NCBI GenBank assembly: GCA_023374025.1
Contig: SIJG01000040.1
Coordinates: forward strand, 1,209,079-1,273,078
Source: Heterodera schachtii
Lineage: Eukaryota > Nematoda > Chromadorea > Rhabditida > Heteroderidae
Direction of reading: 5' to 3'
Length of the DNA stretch: 64,000 nt
Shown: one piece after another, positions 10,107 to 18,640 of the stretch
Numbering within the stretch: the first letter of the stretch is position 1
Layout: each line of letters starts with the position of its first letter
Program-made: the position numbers and the translations under genes
The notes under the pieces: generated by a model
The model's input: only the letters and a program-made list of their open reading frames with translations
The model's database searches: none
Told to the model about the DNA's origin: nothing

Positions 10107-11108
10107 ATGCGTCACGCAATGCGAATGTTTCTCGTCCCGGAGGACGTCTTTCAGTCGGTATTTGTTCAACCCCAAGCAGCAGCAGCAGCAGCAGCAGACG
10201 GTGCAGACGGCACACCAATTGGGCTTTTGCGCTCGCGCATCCAACAAATTGAGCGCAACAGGGAGCTGAACGAAGAGCAGAAGGCCGCCCAATACCATCA
10301 GGAATTCAAACGGCTCAACAAACTGGTGCGCGAGCAGGAGGAGCAGCCGATCAATGTTCGACTTCAAAACGAACCGGATAGAAAAAAATCTCCAACGCCG
10401 CCGCCGCCGCCGACGATCGATCATTCAACGCCAAAAACATTGAAGAAAAAAACTGTACCACCACTGAAGAGGCAAAGACAACACTACACACAGAAGGCAG
10501 GGGCATCATCAAATCGCAGGCCTGCCCAAAAACAACAAAGAAAAGCAGCAGCAGCAGCAGCAAACAGCAGTGGAAATGGAGAAACTGAAAAAGAAGAGGG
10601 TGAAGGAGATGATGGGGAACAGTGGGACGATGCACAATCATCATCGTCCGCAGCGTCAACGGGTAGTGCAGCAAAAAGAGTGCTCAGAGCAAGGGTTGGG
10701 GGAGGAGGAGGAGGAGGAGAAACGTCTGAACAAACCAAACACAACTACCAGATGACCAAAAATGCACTGATTACCCATATTCGAAAAAAGGGGAACAGTC
10801 TGGGAGTCAGTGATCAAGGAAAGATTTTGCGCGCAGATGGGTCCGAGTTTAAAACGAGCAGTGTGGAGGCAATTGTCATCCATTTGTTGAACAGGGACAA
10901 GCGAAGCGAGTTCAAGGGGCAGCCTGTAGGCTATAAGGAATTTGCTGAAAAGGCTAGAGAGGATCCGTTGTTGAAAAAGTATTTGTTCCCGCAACAGCCC
11001 CTACAATTTGGCAAAGGCCTAACTGATTTTAAGCATGGAAAAGGACATAAAAAGAGGTGCGAAGGAGGAGGACAAAGTGCCTTCAGGTTCAAACCGACAC
11101 TATGGTAG
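10107..11108 (+). CDS. Polinton hypothetical protein with low-complexity middle
   Basis: A 333-aa protein. The N-terminus (MRHAMRMFLVPEDVF) and the following coiled stretch to about residue 95 resemble a conserved Polinton protein of unknown function that I recall starting with a R-M-x-LVPE motif. The middle (residues ~100-215) is low complexity: P runs, Q, A runs, acidic EEGEGDDGE and a G8 run. The C-terminal ~110 residues are ordered-looking (THIRKKGNSLGVSDQGKILR, then a DPLLKKYLFPQQPLQFGKG segment) and may be a small DNA-binding or scaffold domain. It overlaps the integrase start by 7 bp. Function unknown. Confidence 0.8.
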   Translation: MRHAMRMFLVPEDVFQSVFVQPQAAAAAAADGADGTPIGLLRSRIQQIERNRELNEEQKAAQYHQEFKRLNKLVREQEEQPINVRLQNEPDRKKSPTPPPPPTIDHSTPKTLKKKTVPPLKRQRQHYTQKAGASSNRRPAQKQQRKAAAAAANSSGNGETEKEEGEGDDGEQWDDAQSSSSAASTGSAAKRVLRARVGGGGGGGETSEQTKHNYQMTKNALITHIRKKGNSLGVSDQGKILRADGSEFKTSSVEAIVIHLLNRDKRSEFKGQPVGYKEFAEKAREDPLLKKYLFPQQPLQFGKGLTDFKHGKGHKKRCEGGGQSAFRFKPTLW

Positions 11109-12253
11109 TAGACCGGAAGAAAGAACAGCTGTTGGACCAACTGTACAAAGATGTTAACTCATCGGTCAGCTTTACCAGCGTTGAACCGCTTTTGCGTGAG
11201 GCGAAAAAAGTGAACAATCAAATGAGTAGAAAGGATGTAGTGGACTATTTGGCCACCCAACGCACATACACCATTCATAGACAAGCGAAGCGGCGCTACA
11301 AACAACTACCAACACTCGCTTCGGGCCTGCATACCGAGTGGCAAGCAGACCTGTCTGTCTTTGACAAATTGTCGCGAGAGAATCACGGTTACAAATACCT
11401 TCTTGTATGCATCGATACACTGAGCAGACAGCTCTTTGTTGAGCCGGCAAAAAGCAAAAAGGGCGCCGACATGGTTGCTGCTTTTGAACGCTTGTTCAAA
11501 CGCTCCAAATACATACCTTGGACACTGTTGACCGACCAAGGGCTCGAATTTAAGGCAAAAGATGTTCAGGAATATTTCAAAAGTAAGAACGTAAAAAACT
11601 TTTTTATGTACACCTCACCGCGAATTCACGCAGGCATGGCCGAACGGGCCAACCGAACCATCAAAGAACGTCTTTATCGCTATTTCACGGAACGGGGTAC
11701 CCAAAAATGGGTTGATGTGATACAGCAAATTGTGCATGGAATAAACCATTCGTACAACTCCAGCATAAAAATGCGCCCAGTTGATGTGAATTTTGAGAAT
11801 GCAGAAAAGCTCAGGAAAAAACTTAAGCAGAACGCTATCGGTGGGACAGCGGAAGAAGCAGCAAAACGGAAACAACCACAACCACGTTTTAAGGTGGGTG
11901 ACCGTGTGCGCATTGAGAAGTACAAACACGTGTTCCAAAAGGGCTACACTGGCCGCTTCACCAACGAAGTGTTCACTGTTGCCGAAGTGCACACTGACCG
12001 CTTTCCCGTCACGTACCGAATACGTGACGACGACGGTTCCCTGATCAAGGGTCGTTTCTATAACAACGATCTTTGTCGTGTGCTAGAGCGAAAAAACGAT
12101 GGTGATGCTGATGATGTCCTATATGACATTGAAAAGGTCGTCCAAAAAAAGAAAAAGCAAGGTGTTGAATACGTTTTGGTGAAATGGAAAGGGTACAGTC
12201 AGCGATACAACAGCTGGATTCCTGCAAGCTCCATGACATGGAAAAATATATAA
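11102..12253 (+). CDS. Polinton retroviral-type integrase with C-terminal chromodomain
   Basis: The rve-type DDE core is complete: first Asp in WQADLSVFD, second in LLTDQGLEF, Glu in GMAERANRTIKE. It is preceded by an N-terminal helical segment without a clear HHCC finger. After the core come an SH3-like Polinton-typical segment (FKVGDRVRI...) and a chromodomain at the C-terminus (YDIEKVVQKKKK, then VKWKGYSQRYNSWIPASSM). Chromodomains on Polinton integrases are thought to steer insertion to methylated chromatin. The ATG at 11102 overlaps the upstream stop; the frame is open from 11057, so an earlier start at 11057 is possible. No inactivating changes seen. Unusually for Polintons, the integrase lies mid-element, not near an end. 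Confidence 0.95.
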   Translation: MVVDRKKEQLLDQLYKDVNSSVSFTSVEPLLREAKKVNNQMSRKDVVDYLATQRTYTIHRQAKRRYKQLPTLASGLHTEWQADLSVFDKLSRENHGYKYLLVCIDTLSRQLFVEPAKSKKGADMVAAFERLFKRSKYIPWTLLTDQGLEFKAKDVQEYFKSKNVKNFFMYTSPRIHAGMAERANRTIKERLYRYFTERGTQKWVDVIQQIVHGINHSYNSSIKMRPVDVNFENAEKLRKKLKQNAIGGTAEEAAKRKQPQPRFKVGDRVRIEKYKHVFQKGYTGRFTNEVFTVAEVHTDRFPVTYRIRDDDGSLIKGRFYNNDLCRVLERKNDGDADDVLYDIEKVVQKKKKQGVEYVLVKWKGYSQRYNSWIPASSMTWKNI

Positions 12254-12275
12254 AGGGGTGTTTTTTAAAAGAAAA

Positions 12276-13511
12276 ATGAGAATGCCTTCATCAAACTCAT
12301 TCTATGTGATCGTTCCCTCCAACACAAATGTTGAAGGAAATCGCACAAACTCTTTTCGAGTTCGACTGCCAAGAAAACTTCAATTTAACTCGGAATGGGA
12401 CGTAGGCTTAGGTGTGATCATATACCCCCATTCATGGCCCTCACTCGGCACATCAGAGGATCAATTTGTTCAAATTGAATGGAAGATTGGAGAGAATGTT
12501 CAGATACCAATTCCATCGTCTAACGTGACAAACCCCGTTGAGCTTTGGAAAAGTCTTTACAAACTGCTTGAAGAAGGCAACAAACCGTTAGCAATTAAAG
12601 TGGAAGGCGTACAGAAAAAATTCACTGAAGCGGCGAATACAGCACGTCAATTGGGCAGAGCAGAGTATATCAAAAAACAACAACAACAACAAAGAGACAA
12701 AAGAAATGTTAATGATGACGAAGACGAAGAACAACTGTTAAACGCCCTTTTAGCTGGGGTTGACACGTTGCTTGATCTTTACGGAGCAACCAGTGGTGGT
12801 CTCCTTGAGAGAGAAAAACGTGCAGCAACAAGCAAGGTCCCACTGAGGAATTGGGATGACACTGAAGAGGAATACCAGAAAAAACTTGATAAATATTTTT
12901 CGCGCCTACGTGGCAGTAATTTAGAGCGCTTAGAGGGACTAATAACAGAAAAGTTGAATGCAGAAATTGCATTGATGGATGACGAAAAAAGGAAAATTCT
13001 CGATCAAACCAAAGAATTAGGCATGACAGCATGGATAAAAATTTTCCAATCAGCATACTCTGCATGTTTCCTGCATTTTGACAGTACAACGAACAGATTT
13101 TCGTTGAAACTGGACGATCGTTATGTACAAAAAATAAAAATTTCCGACCAATTGGCCTACATTTTGGGTTTTAACTCAACCGATTTCACTGAAAAAGAAA
13201 CGGTTGCAAAATTTATGCCTGACATGAGTGGAGGAGTTGCTTCTTTTCATGTTTATGCGCCTGATCTAATTGAACCAATGATGATCGGTGACGTGATTGC
13301 CCCCGTTTTGCGCATCGTTACGATTCGGGGAAAACCTGACGAAATTATTGAAGAGCAGTTCCTGTCCGCGCAATACCATCGTGTACTAGTGAAAGAAATA
13401 AGTGAAATTTTCATCGAAATCAGAACATCCGGTGGTAACTTAATGCCATTTCAATACGGTACATGTACATTAACGCTACACTTTAGAAAGAGTTCCTACT
13501 TTAAAAAATGA
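12276..13511 (+). CDS. Polinton minor capsid (penton-like, single jelly-roll) protein
   Basis: A 411-aa protein. The N-terminal ~100 residues (FYVIVPSNTNVEG...; WDVGLGVIIYPHSW) and the C-terminal ~140 (ILGFNSTDFTE; DVIAPVLRIVTIRG; GTCTLTLHFRKSS) match the Polinton penton protein pattern I know. Between them, roughly residues 110-265, sits a highly charged helical insertion with a poly-Q tract (CAA repeats near 12675) and an acidic DDEDEEQLL stretch. Pentons form the five-fold vertices of the capsid. The ATG at 12276 fits best; the frame is open six codons further. The stop overlaps the protease start by 4 bp, so the two are probably co-expressed. Confidence 0.88.
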   Translation: MRMPSSNSFYVIVPSNTNVEGNRTNSFRVRLPRKLQFNSEWDVGLGVIIYPHSWPSLGTSEDQFVQIEWKIGENVQIPIPSSNVTNPVELWKSLYKLLEEGNKPLAIKVEGVQKKFTEAANTARQLGRAEYIKKQQQQQRDKRNVNDDEDEEQLLNALLAGVDTLLDLYGATSGGLLEREKRAATSKVPLRNWDDTEEEYQKKLDKYFSRLRGSNLERLEGLITEKLNAEIALMDDEKRKILDQTKELGMTAWIKIFQSAYSACFLHFDSTTNRFSLKLDDRYVQKIKISDQLAYILGFNSTDFTEKETVAKFMPDMSGGVASFHVYAPDLIEPMMIGDVIAPVLRIVTIRGKPDEIIEEQFLSAQYHRVLVKEISEIFIEIRTSGGNLMPFQYGTCTLTLHFRKSSYFKK

Positions 13512-13981
13512 ACAGTGTTCAAATAAATAAAATTCTTTCTCGAAACCCAGTCACGCGTTCGACCTTTTTAGGGTGTTTTCCATCAGATCAAATTCCAGCA
13601 GGAGCAGCTACACCAGTTCCTTACTCAATGGTGATTAATGTTGACCCGAGCGGTTCACCTGGCTCACATTGGGTTGCCGTGTATTGCGAGCAGCAAAACC
13701 GGGTGGAATACTACGATTCCACAGGAATTTGGCCACCATTAAGCCCTTTCATCCAAAAATTTTTAAAGAGTTTTGCTCACATTCAGTTTCATCAACTCCC
13801 ACTCCAAGCACCATACTCACACTCGTGTGGAAAGCATGCAATTTTCTTTATATTTGGACGGTGTACGGGGATGCACTTTGAAGCAATTTTGCAACTGCTA
13901 AAACGCGCAAAAATATCGCCAGATCTTTTTGTAAATAAATTTTTGCAAAAAAATGTGTTCAAAACAAATATAAATAACTAG
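13508..13981 (+). CDS. Polinton adenain-type cysteine protease
   Basis: A 157-aa protein with the adenovirus-protease/Ulp1-like catalytic order: His in GSHWVAVY, Asp in EYYDSTG, Gln before APYSHS, and Cys in HSCGKHAIFF. Length is close to the usual 150-200 aa of Polinton proteases. The enzyme matures capsid proteins during virion assembly, and the pVI-like protein just downstream is the obvious substrate. All catalytic residues are present. Confidence 0.93.
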   Translation: MNSVQINKILSRNPVTRSTFLGCFPSDQIPAGAATPVPYSMVINVDPSGSPGSHWVAVYCEQQNRVEYYDSTGIWPPLSPFIQKFLKSFAHIQFHQLPLQAPYSHSCGKHAIFFIFGRCTGMHFEAILQLLKRAKISPDLFVNKFLQKNVFKTNINN

Positions 13982-14021
13982 AAAACTCTATTTAAAAAGC
14001 GCAAAAAAAAAAGAAAGAAAA

Positions 14022-14576
14022 ATGCACGTTGATTTTGATCCTTTTAAAGTTGAATGGTCAGCATTGACGCAAATTTCTCCAGAAGTAGTCGTACAATACG
14101 GTGGTTATAATGTGTTCAGAGGGGTTCCTTACCAGCGCGGTAGTGGTATCGGATCTGTTTTTAGGAGTCTGCTGCGTTACCTAATGCCAATCGGGAAGGA
14201 AATAGGGACAGCCATCGGGCGCCAGGGACTTGAATCGGGAAATCGAGTTCTATCCAATGTATTAGAGGGTAGGGACCTCAAAGAGTCCCTGGTTAGTGAG
14301 GGAAAAACGGGGCTTAAAAATTTGCTAGAGAAAGCAGCCAACAACATAAATGCCCAAAAAGGTCAAGGGTTCGACTTTAAACGATACACAAAGAGAAATG
14401 ATGCACAAGAAGGTGGTGCAATAGGTAAAGCAAAAAAAGGTATAAATAAACTACAATCGAGGTTGGGACCACACGATTTCCTACCAGCAAACACCCCAGC
14501 AGGTCGGAAGAAAAAACACACTACTAAAAAGAAATCGGTCAAACGCCTTCGTACCGATATACTTGGAACCTATTAA
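14022..14576 (+). CDS. pVI-like virion-associated protein
   Basis: A 184-aa basic protein. A short N-terminal region (to ~residue 38) ends in a Gly-rich stretch (YQRGSGIG). An amphipathic helix follows (FRSLLRYLMPIGKEIGTAIG), then a long helical segment and a very basic tail (AGRKKKHTTKKKSVKRL). Position between protease and major capsid gene, size and the helix-plus-basic-tail layout match the Polinton/adenovirus pVI-like protein, which lines the inner capsid and disrupts membranes on entry. Gly-Gly-type sites near residues 27 and 40 could be protease sites. Assignment rests on layout rather than strict similarity. Confidence 0.7.
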   Translation: MHVDFDPFKVEWSALTQISPEVVVQYGGYNVFRGVPYQRGSGIGSVFRSLLRYLMPIGKEIGTAIGRQGLESGNRVLSNVLEGRDLKESLVSEGKTGLKNLLEKAANNINAQKGQGFDFKRYTKRNDAQEGGAIGKAKKGINKLQSRLGPHDFLPANTPAGRKKKHTTKKKSVKRLRTDILGTY

Positions 14577-14603
14577 TAAGCAACTCCCCGGAGTAGTAAC
14601 ATC

Positions 14604-15929
14604 ATGAGTTGTTCACAAAAAATTAGCGAAAGTAGTCCTCTTGCTACAAATAGTGCGCTGAACATTTTTTCAGTACCTCCGACAAATGTGTCGGTTGTGC
14701 GCTCCTATTTCCGTGAAGTTCTCCCCCTAGTGACAATAACACAAGAATCTCCATATCTTTTTCGCCTTTACAGCGACAATCTTTGGACCGATCTTTCCCG
14801 GATTTATCTCTTTCTTGACCTTTCAATAGAAAAACCGGATGTGGACGGTAACTGGGTGTCAATCACAGCTACCGATGCTCAAGTCGGTACCATTCAGGGA
14901 ATTGGTCAAACCTTTGTTCAACAACTAAAAGTTTCAGTTGGAAACACTGAAATTTACGACAGCGGAAATTTGTATCCATATAAGGTTTACATTACGAACA
15001 CGCTTTCGTTTCCAATGAACGTCAAAAAAAGCTTCCTAGCTTCAACTGGTCACTATGCGACACGCACACACGACAGCGTCGGTGATGAGGGCTTTAAAGC
15101 TCGGTGCAAAATTTTTGAGGGTGGAAAGCGAGCCCAATTTCTTTCACGCCTGGACTTTGACCTGGGAAACCAAGAACTTTATTTGTTGAACAATTTGGAT
15201 CTCTTATTTACAATTTACAAAGCTCGTGACTCTTTCATCATGCAGACATTGAAAGCAAACGACACTACCAGATACCGCGTTAGAGTCCATGACGTAAAAC
15301 TGTATGCAAAAATGATTGATGTTCAGTCATCTTTGAATTTAAGTATCTACAAAACGCTTGAAAAACAACCAGCCACATATGCAGTGCGAAAAACTGAAAT
15401 CAAATCATGCTTTATAAGTGAAGGTAGGTTTGAAATTGACTACAATGTGTTCAGTGCAACAATTCCTCGACGTATGACAATCGCACTCGTCGCAAACGGG
15501 GCATTTAACGGAAATTATGCTCTCTCTCCATTTAATTTTAAACCGTTTGACATTCGAGACGTTGCCGTGTACGCTGGCGGCATGATTTACCCAATTGTTC
15601 CATACAAGCTTGACTTTGCCAAAGATATTTACGTCCGTCCTTTTGTTGACATGTATGAGGCACTTGGCATGGCTAATTCAGAACGTTCTTTCGACATCAC
15701 AAAAGAGCAATTCAAATCTGGCTGGACCTTTTTCGTAATTCCACTCACATCGACGCTTGACGATAGCACAGGGTATGAACTCTTACGAAGCGGGACAACC
15801 AGCATTCGCGCAACATTTAATAGTGCAATTCCTGAGGGGGGAGTTGAAATGATTGTGTTGGGTGAATTTGACCAAATGATAATGATAGACTACAACCGTC
15901 ACATTGTTTCCGATTCCAAGCTTAGCTAA
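14604..15929 (+). CDS. Polinton major capsid protein (double jelly-roll)
   Basis: A 441-aa intact ORF with the expected size and position for the Polinton major capsid protein. Typical features are the early VPPTNVSVVRSYFREVLPL entry, the YLFRLYSDNLWTDLSRIYLF strand-loop, the IQGIGQTFVQQLKVSVG strand in the first jelly-roll, and the C-terminal EMIVLGEFDQMIMIDYNR block in the second. In the family these trimers form the pseudo-hexagonal shell of an icosahedral virion. No stop or frameshift. With penton, protease, ATPase and pVI-like genes open, the whole morphogenesis module reads as competent. Confidence 0.92.
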   Translation: MSCSQKISESSPLATNSALNIFSVPPTNVSVVRSYFREVLPLVTITQESPYLFRLYSDNLWTDLSRIYLFLDLSIEKPDVDGNWVSITATDAQVGTIQGIGQTFVQQLKVSVGNTEIYDSGNLYPYKVYITNTLSFPMNVKKSFLASTGHYATRTHDSVGDEGFKARCKIFEGGKRAQFLSRLDFDLGNQELYLLNNLDLLFTIYKARDSFIMQTLKANDTTRYRVRVHDVKLYAKMIDVQSSLNLSIYKTLEKQPATYAVRKTEIKSCFISEGRFEIDYNVFSATIPRRMTIALVANGAFNGNYALSPFNFKPFDIRDVAVYAGGMIYPIVPYKLDFAKDIYVRPFVDMYEALGMANSERSFDITKEQFKSGWTFFVIPLTSTLDDSTGYELLRSGTTSIRATFNSAIPEGGVEMIVLGEFDQMIMIDYNRHIVSDSKLS

Positions 15930-15955
15930 CCTTAACTGTATAAATAAGATGCATA

Positions 15956-16270
15956 ATGCAAAAAAATGTCACTATAAAAATGGCCTTTTTAAACAGTACA
16001 GCATACGCAAGTTTACAGCCAGAGATACAAGTACTAACATTTGAAAACAAAAGCGTTCATCCTAACTTCCTCATGCAACTTCTATTGCTTGCCCACTATC
16101 TCATTGCTTTTCCCGTTTTCATTTTATGCTGGTATTCTTTGATAAATTTTCTTAAGAGAAGAGGACATATTTCTCAGCGTGATGCCAGTGAGATGATGGA
16201 TGATTTGCGAAATTATCAGTTACCAAGAAATTCTCCAATTATTTTTCCAAGTTTATCAATAAAGAAATGA
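15956..16270 (+). CDS. small membrane protein, Polinton right end
   Basis: A 104-aa ORF beginning 27 bp after the major capsid stop. One strong membrane segment is visible at about residues 42-64 (LLLLAHYLIAFPVFILCWYSL), followed by a basic K-R-R-G-H stop-transfer and a short tail. No homologue is recognised. Two ATGs (15956 and 15983) could start it. It may be a virion or membrane-interaction protein; it is far too short to be the gB-like fusogen reported in some nematode Mavericks. Confidence 0.55.
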   Translation: MQKNVTIKMAFLNSTAYASLQPEIQVLTFENKSVHPNFLMQLLLLAHYLIAFPVFILCWYSLINFLKRRGHISQRDASEMMDDLRNYQLPRNSPIIFPSLSIKK

Positions 16271-16370
16271 CACAATACACTTTTTTTTTTTCACTTGATC
16301 CTCCTTTCAGCCTTGGTGAAGATCAAAACTAAATTTAAGGGGTGTTTTTTTTCTAGTTGAAAAATTTGGG

Positions 16371-16598
16371 TTACGTGACGAACGCGTATGGACCAAGCTT
16401 TTCCAACAACATTAATTGGATTGTTATGAGGAGGGTTGACGATCCACCGCTCGGATAGGTCCAACTGCAAATCTCGGTGTGCTCATTGCGAAAAATTGTC
16501 AGGGTGCAATCCTGTCTCGTGGTGAATTCACGAAGAAAAAACAAAATGGCAATCACATCGAGACCATTTTGGAGTTTGTGTCTCATCATCTTCAACAA
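16371..16598 (-). CDS. hypothetical small ORF
   Basis: A 75-aa ORF of unknown function with no recognised domain, placed between the Polinton structural genes and the RPA-like gene. It might instead be the 3' part of a decayed gene. Only length and position support it. Confidence 0.25.
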   Translation of the reverse strand: MLKMMRHKLQNGLDVIAILFFLREFTTRQDCTLTIFRNEHTEICSWTYPSGGSSTLLITIQLMLLEKLGPYAFVT

Positions 16599-16699
16599 TA
16601 AAATGCATTTTTAACGGATTTCAAAACCAAAGGACATGTTAAATCCTTTTTTTGAAGCGCACAACAAAATGAATCCGTTTCTCTCTCTCTCTCTCTCTC

Positions 16700-17408
16700 T
16701 CAATTTTTCTTGGCCTTTTTGGTAGCAATCCCATCAACATCACCAGCATCATCATCCTTTTCTTTTGGCACATCACTGTCATTTTTTCCGGGGCACTTCT
16801 TGAACAAATTGACAATCCAATCAAATCCGGTGTAAGTCTGACTGTTCGCCTAGACAGTGAGTTTGTCAAATATGTAGTAAATAGCAAAAAAAAAAAACCT
16901 TAATGTTGACTTTTGCAATCAGCTTCACAGCAATCAAATCGTCCAAATGTTTCGCAAGACTCTCCGGCTCCTTCTCCTTGGCGAGCAATTCGGCAGCTTT
17001 CATTCCCAAAAACTCTTCGGCAACACTTGAAAACATGGTGACACGTTGCGCAATGTCTGCTTGTTCAACATCTTGCAGCAGAAGACGAACAAACACCGTG
17101 TGGATTGGAGCAATCGCTTTTTGGCCGCAAGCCTCACACATGTTGTCATCGGACAATTTTCGGCGGCAAATGAGCCCTTTGGAACGGAATGGGCATGCCT
17201 AAAGCAAAAAATTAATAATTTAATTAATTAACTTAATTTGGACTTTGTAAACACGGTACTGCATATTTGTCACTTTCCCCAAAACATAAAAAACGCCGGC
17301 CGAATTGAAGTTGACCACATCGCTGATGTTTTTCGGCTCAACGGAATCCAACTCTTCTTGCTGGCGTGTTCCCTGCTCCGGGAGTTGGAAGCGTTTAAGA
17401 GAATTCAT
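16700..17408 (-). CDS. RPA1 DBD-C-like OB-fold/zinc-ribbon protein
   Basis: Three exons (17408-17244, 17198-16899, 16849-16700) join to an intact 204-aa frame. Introns are 45 and 49 bp. The zinc ribbon is ACPFRSKGLICRR followed by MCEACGQK, then an OB fold (APIHTVFVRLLLQDVEQ; FSSVAEEFLGMKAAEL; IAKVNIKV), the pattern of the C-terminal DNA-binding domain of the large RPA subunit. The C-terminus is an acidic-then-basic tail ending TKKAKKN, possibly a nuclear localisation signal. RPA1 normally has ~600 aa and three or four OB folds; here only DBD-C is present. It could be a small host paralogue or a single-stranded-DNA-binding gene carried by the Polinton, tail-to-tail with its structural genes. 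The stop lies in a CT microsatellite (16681-16701). Confidence 0.68.
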
Positions 17409-17409
17409 T

Positions 17410-18014
17410 GGAGGAGGATTGGAAAAAAATCGAATGTGGATGGAATTTTTTTTAATGGACGAGTGATTTTTATGTAGAAAAACTGTGATTAAATAGCAAA
17501 ATGAGGGGCGGGACAATGAAAGTAAAAGCCAAAAAGGCGGAGTCAACTTCTTATCAAAGCAAAAACAAAAATCAATGGGTATTACCAACAAGAAAAGGGG
17601 CGGAGTCTTTTTACTTTCAATGATGGCGTCATTTTTTTACAATTTAATGAAGCAAAAAATGGCCAATTGGGTAGTACAATAATTTGGCATGGGTTCGAGT
17701 CCAACCGGTTGCAAAGGTTTTTTGCTAATTTATTTAAAATTTTGGATACGATACTTGCAATAGGCTTGGGTTTATTGCTTGTTTGTGTACAGTCCTTACA
17801 ATAAGTTTGGCCATGGGGGGGGGGCATAAATAAAATTATCGATTGATAAATTTAAAAAATTAAATTAAAATCGATTTCATTGACAGAGAAAACATAGAAT
17901 GTACTCTCTCTCTCCCGTGGAGACCATCCAATAGGTTTAGGTTTGTGGAAGGGGATATCAAAGAAAAAAGTAGACACTCAAATTATCGATAGAAAATCAA
18001 TCGATAATTTGATT
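17410..18014. other. gene-free spacer
   Basis: AT-rich DNA between the RPA-like gene and the F-box fragment. It contains a G run near 17815-17825 and a short CT-rich stretch at 17905. I see no gene. Confidence 0.5.
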
Positions 18015-18590
18015 GGGAATATTATCTACTGTTGTCCACCGCTTCGCTTTGTCAATTTGAAGTTTGGCGGTCTGTTCCCCGAATTTCCATGCGATGACGG
18101 TGCCATGGCATCGGATGGACAAGCGGTGGCAAAATGGCTGTTCACTCCCCATCCAGACAATGTGCCAAAAATGTTCAGAAGCGCATATTTCAGAGAGCAA
18201 CATGAGAATTGGCCGCTAAAAATTTAAGCCTTCAAAGCGGTGTTTTCTTTTATCTTTTCGTATTTCCTATTCAATTTTTCCGTGTTTTAGGCATTTGCCA
18301 ATGCTTCGTCTCCCGCCAATTTCATCCTTTCCATTTGGTCTCCGTCACTTTTTCGTAACTCCGTTGTGCGCTTTGATCTGACAAATGAAATGACTCGGGA
18401 ACAATTGGCATTGAAAACAATTGACAATAGCTGGCATATTTTGTTCGTCCGTTGTCCAATTGTGCGAGACCAAAGCAAATGGACAAAATAGGAAAAAGAA
18501 GCGATTGATTTGGGAATTTATGATCAGCGGAATCAAATTGACATTAGAATTTATCAAGAGGACAAAATCTGGATGGGTCAGTGAACGATT
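18015..18590 (+). pseudogene. F-box-family protein, C-terminal fragment
   Basis: Two exon-like blocks separated by an intron near 18231-18291 encode pieces such as FGGLFPEFPCDDGAMASDGQ, WLFTPHPDNVPKMF and ASSPANFI, then TREQLALKTIDNSW and VRCPIVRDQSKWTK. I recall these strings as the C-terminal half of a large F-box-like paralogous family of cyst nematodes. A premature TAG follows KWTK (about 18489-18491) before an otherwise continuing EKEAID...YDQRNQIDIRI block, and no N-terminus precedes it. I therefore call it a pseudogene fragment. The family identification is from memory. Confidence 0.6.
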
Positions 18591-18640
18591 ATTGAAAATC
18601 TAATTTATAATTTTTCCGATTTTTAGGCTTCTCGACGCAA

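Noticed and set aside
8901..16270. A gB-like fusogen or envelope gene in the Polinton
   Set aside because: No long ORF with signal peptide and membrane anchor exists among the Polinton genes; only the 104-aa membrane protein is present.
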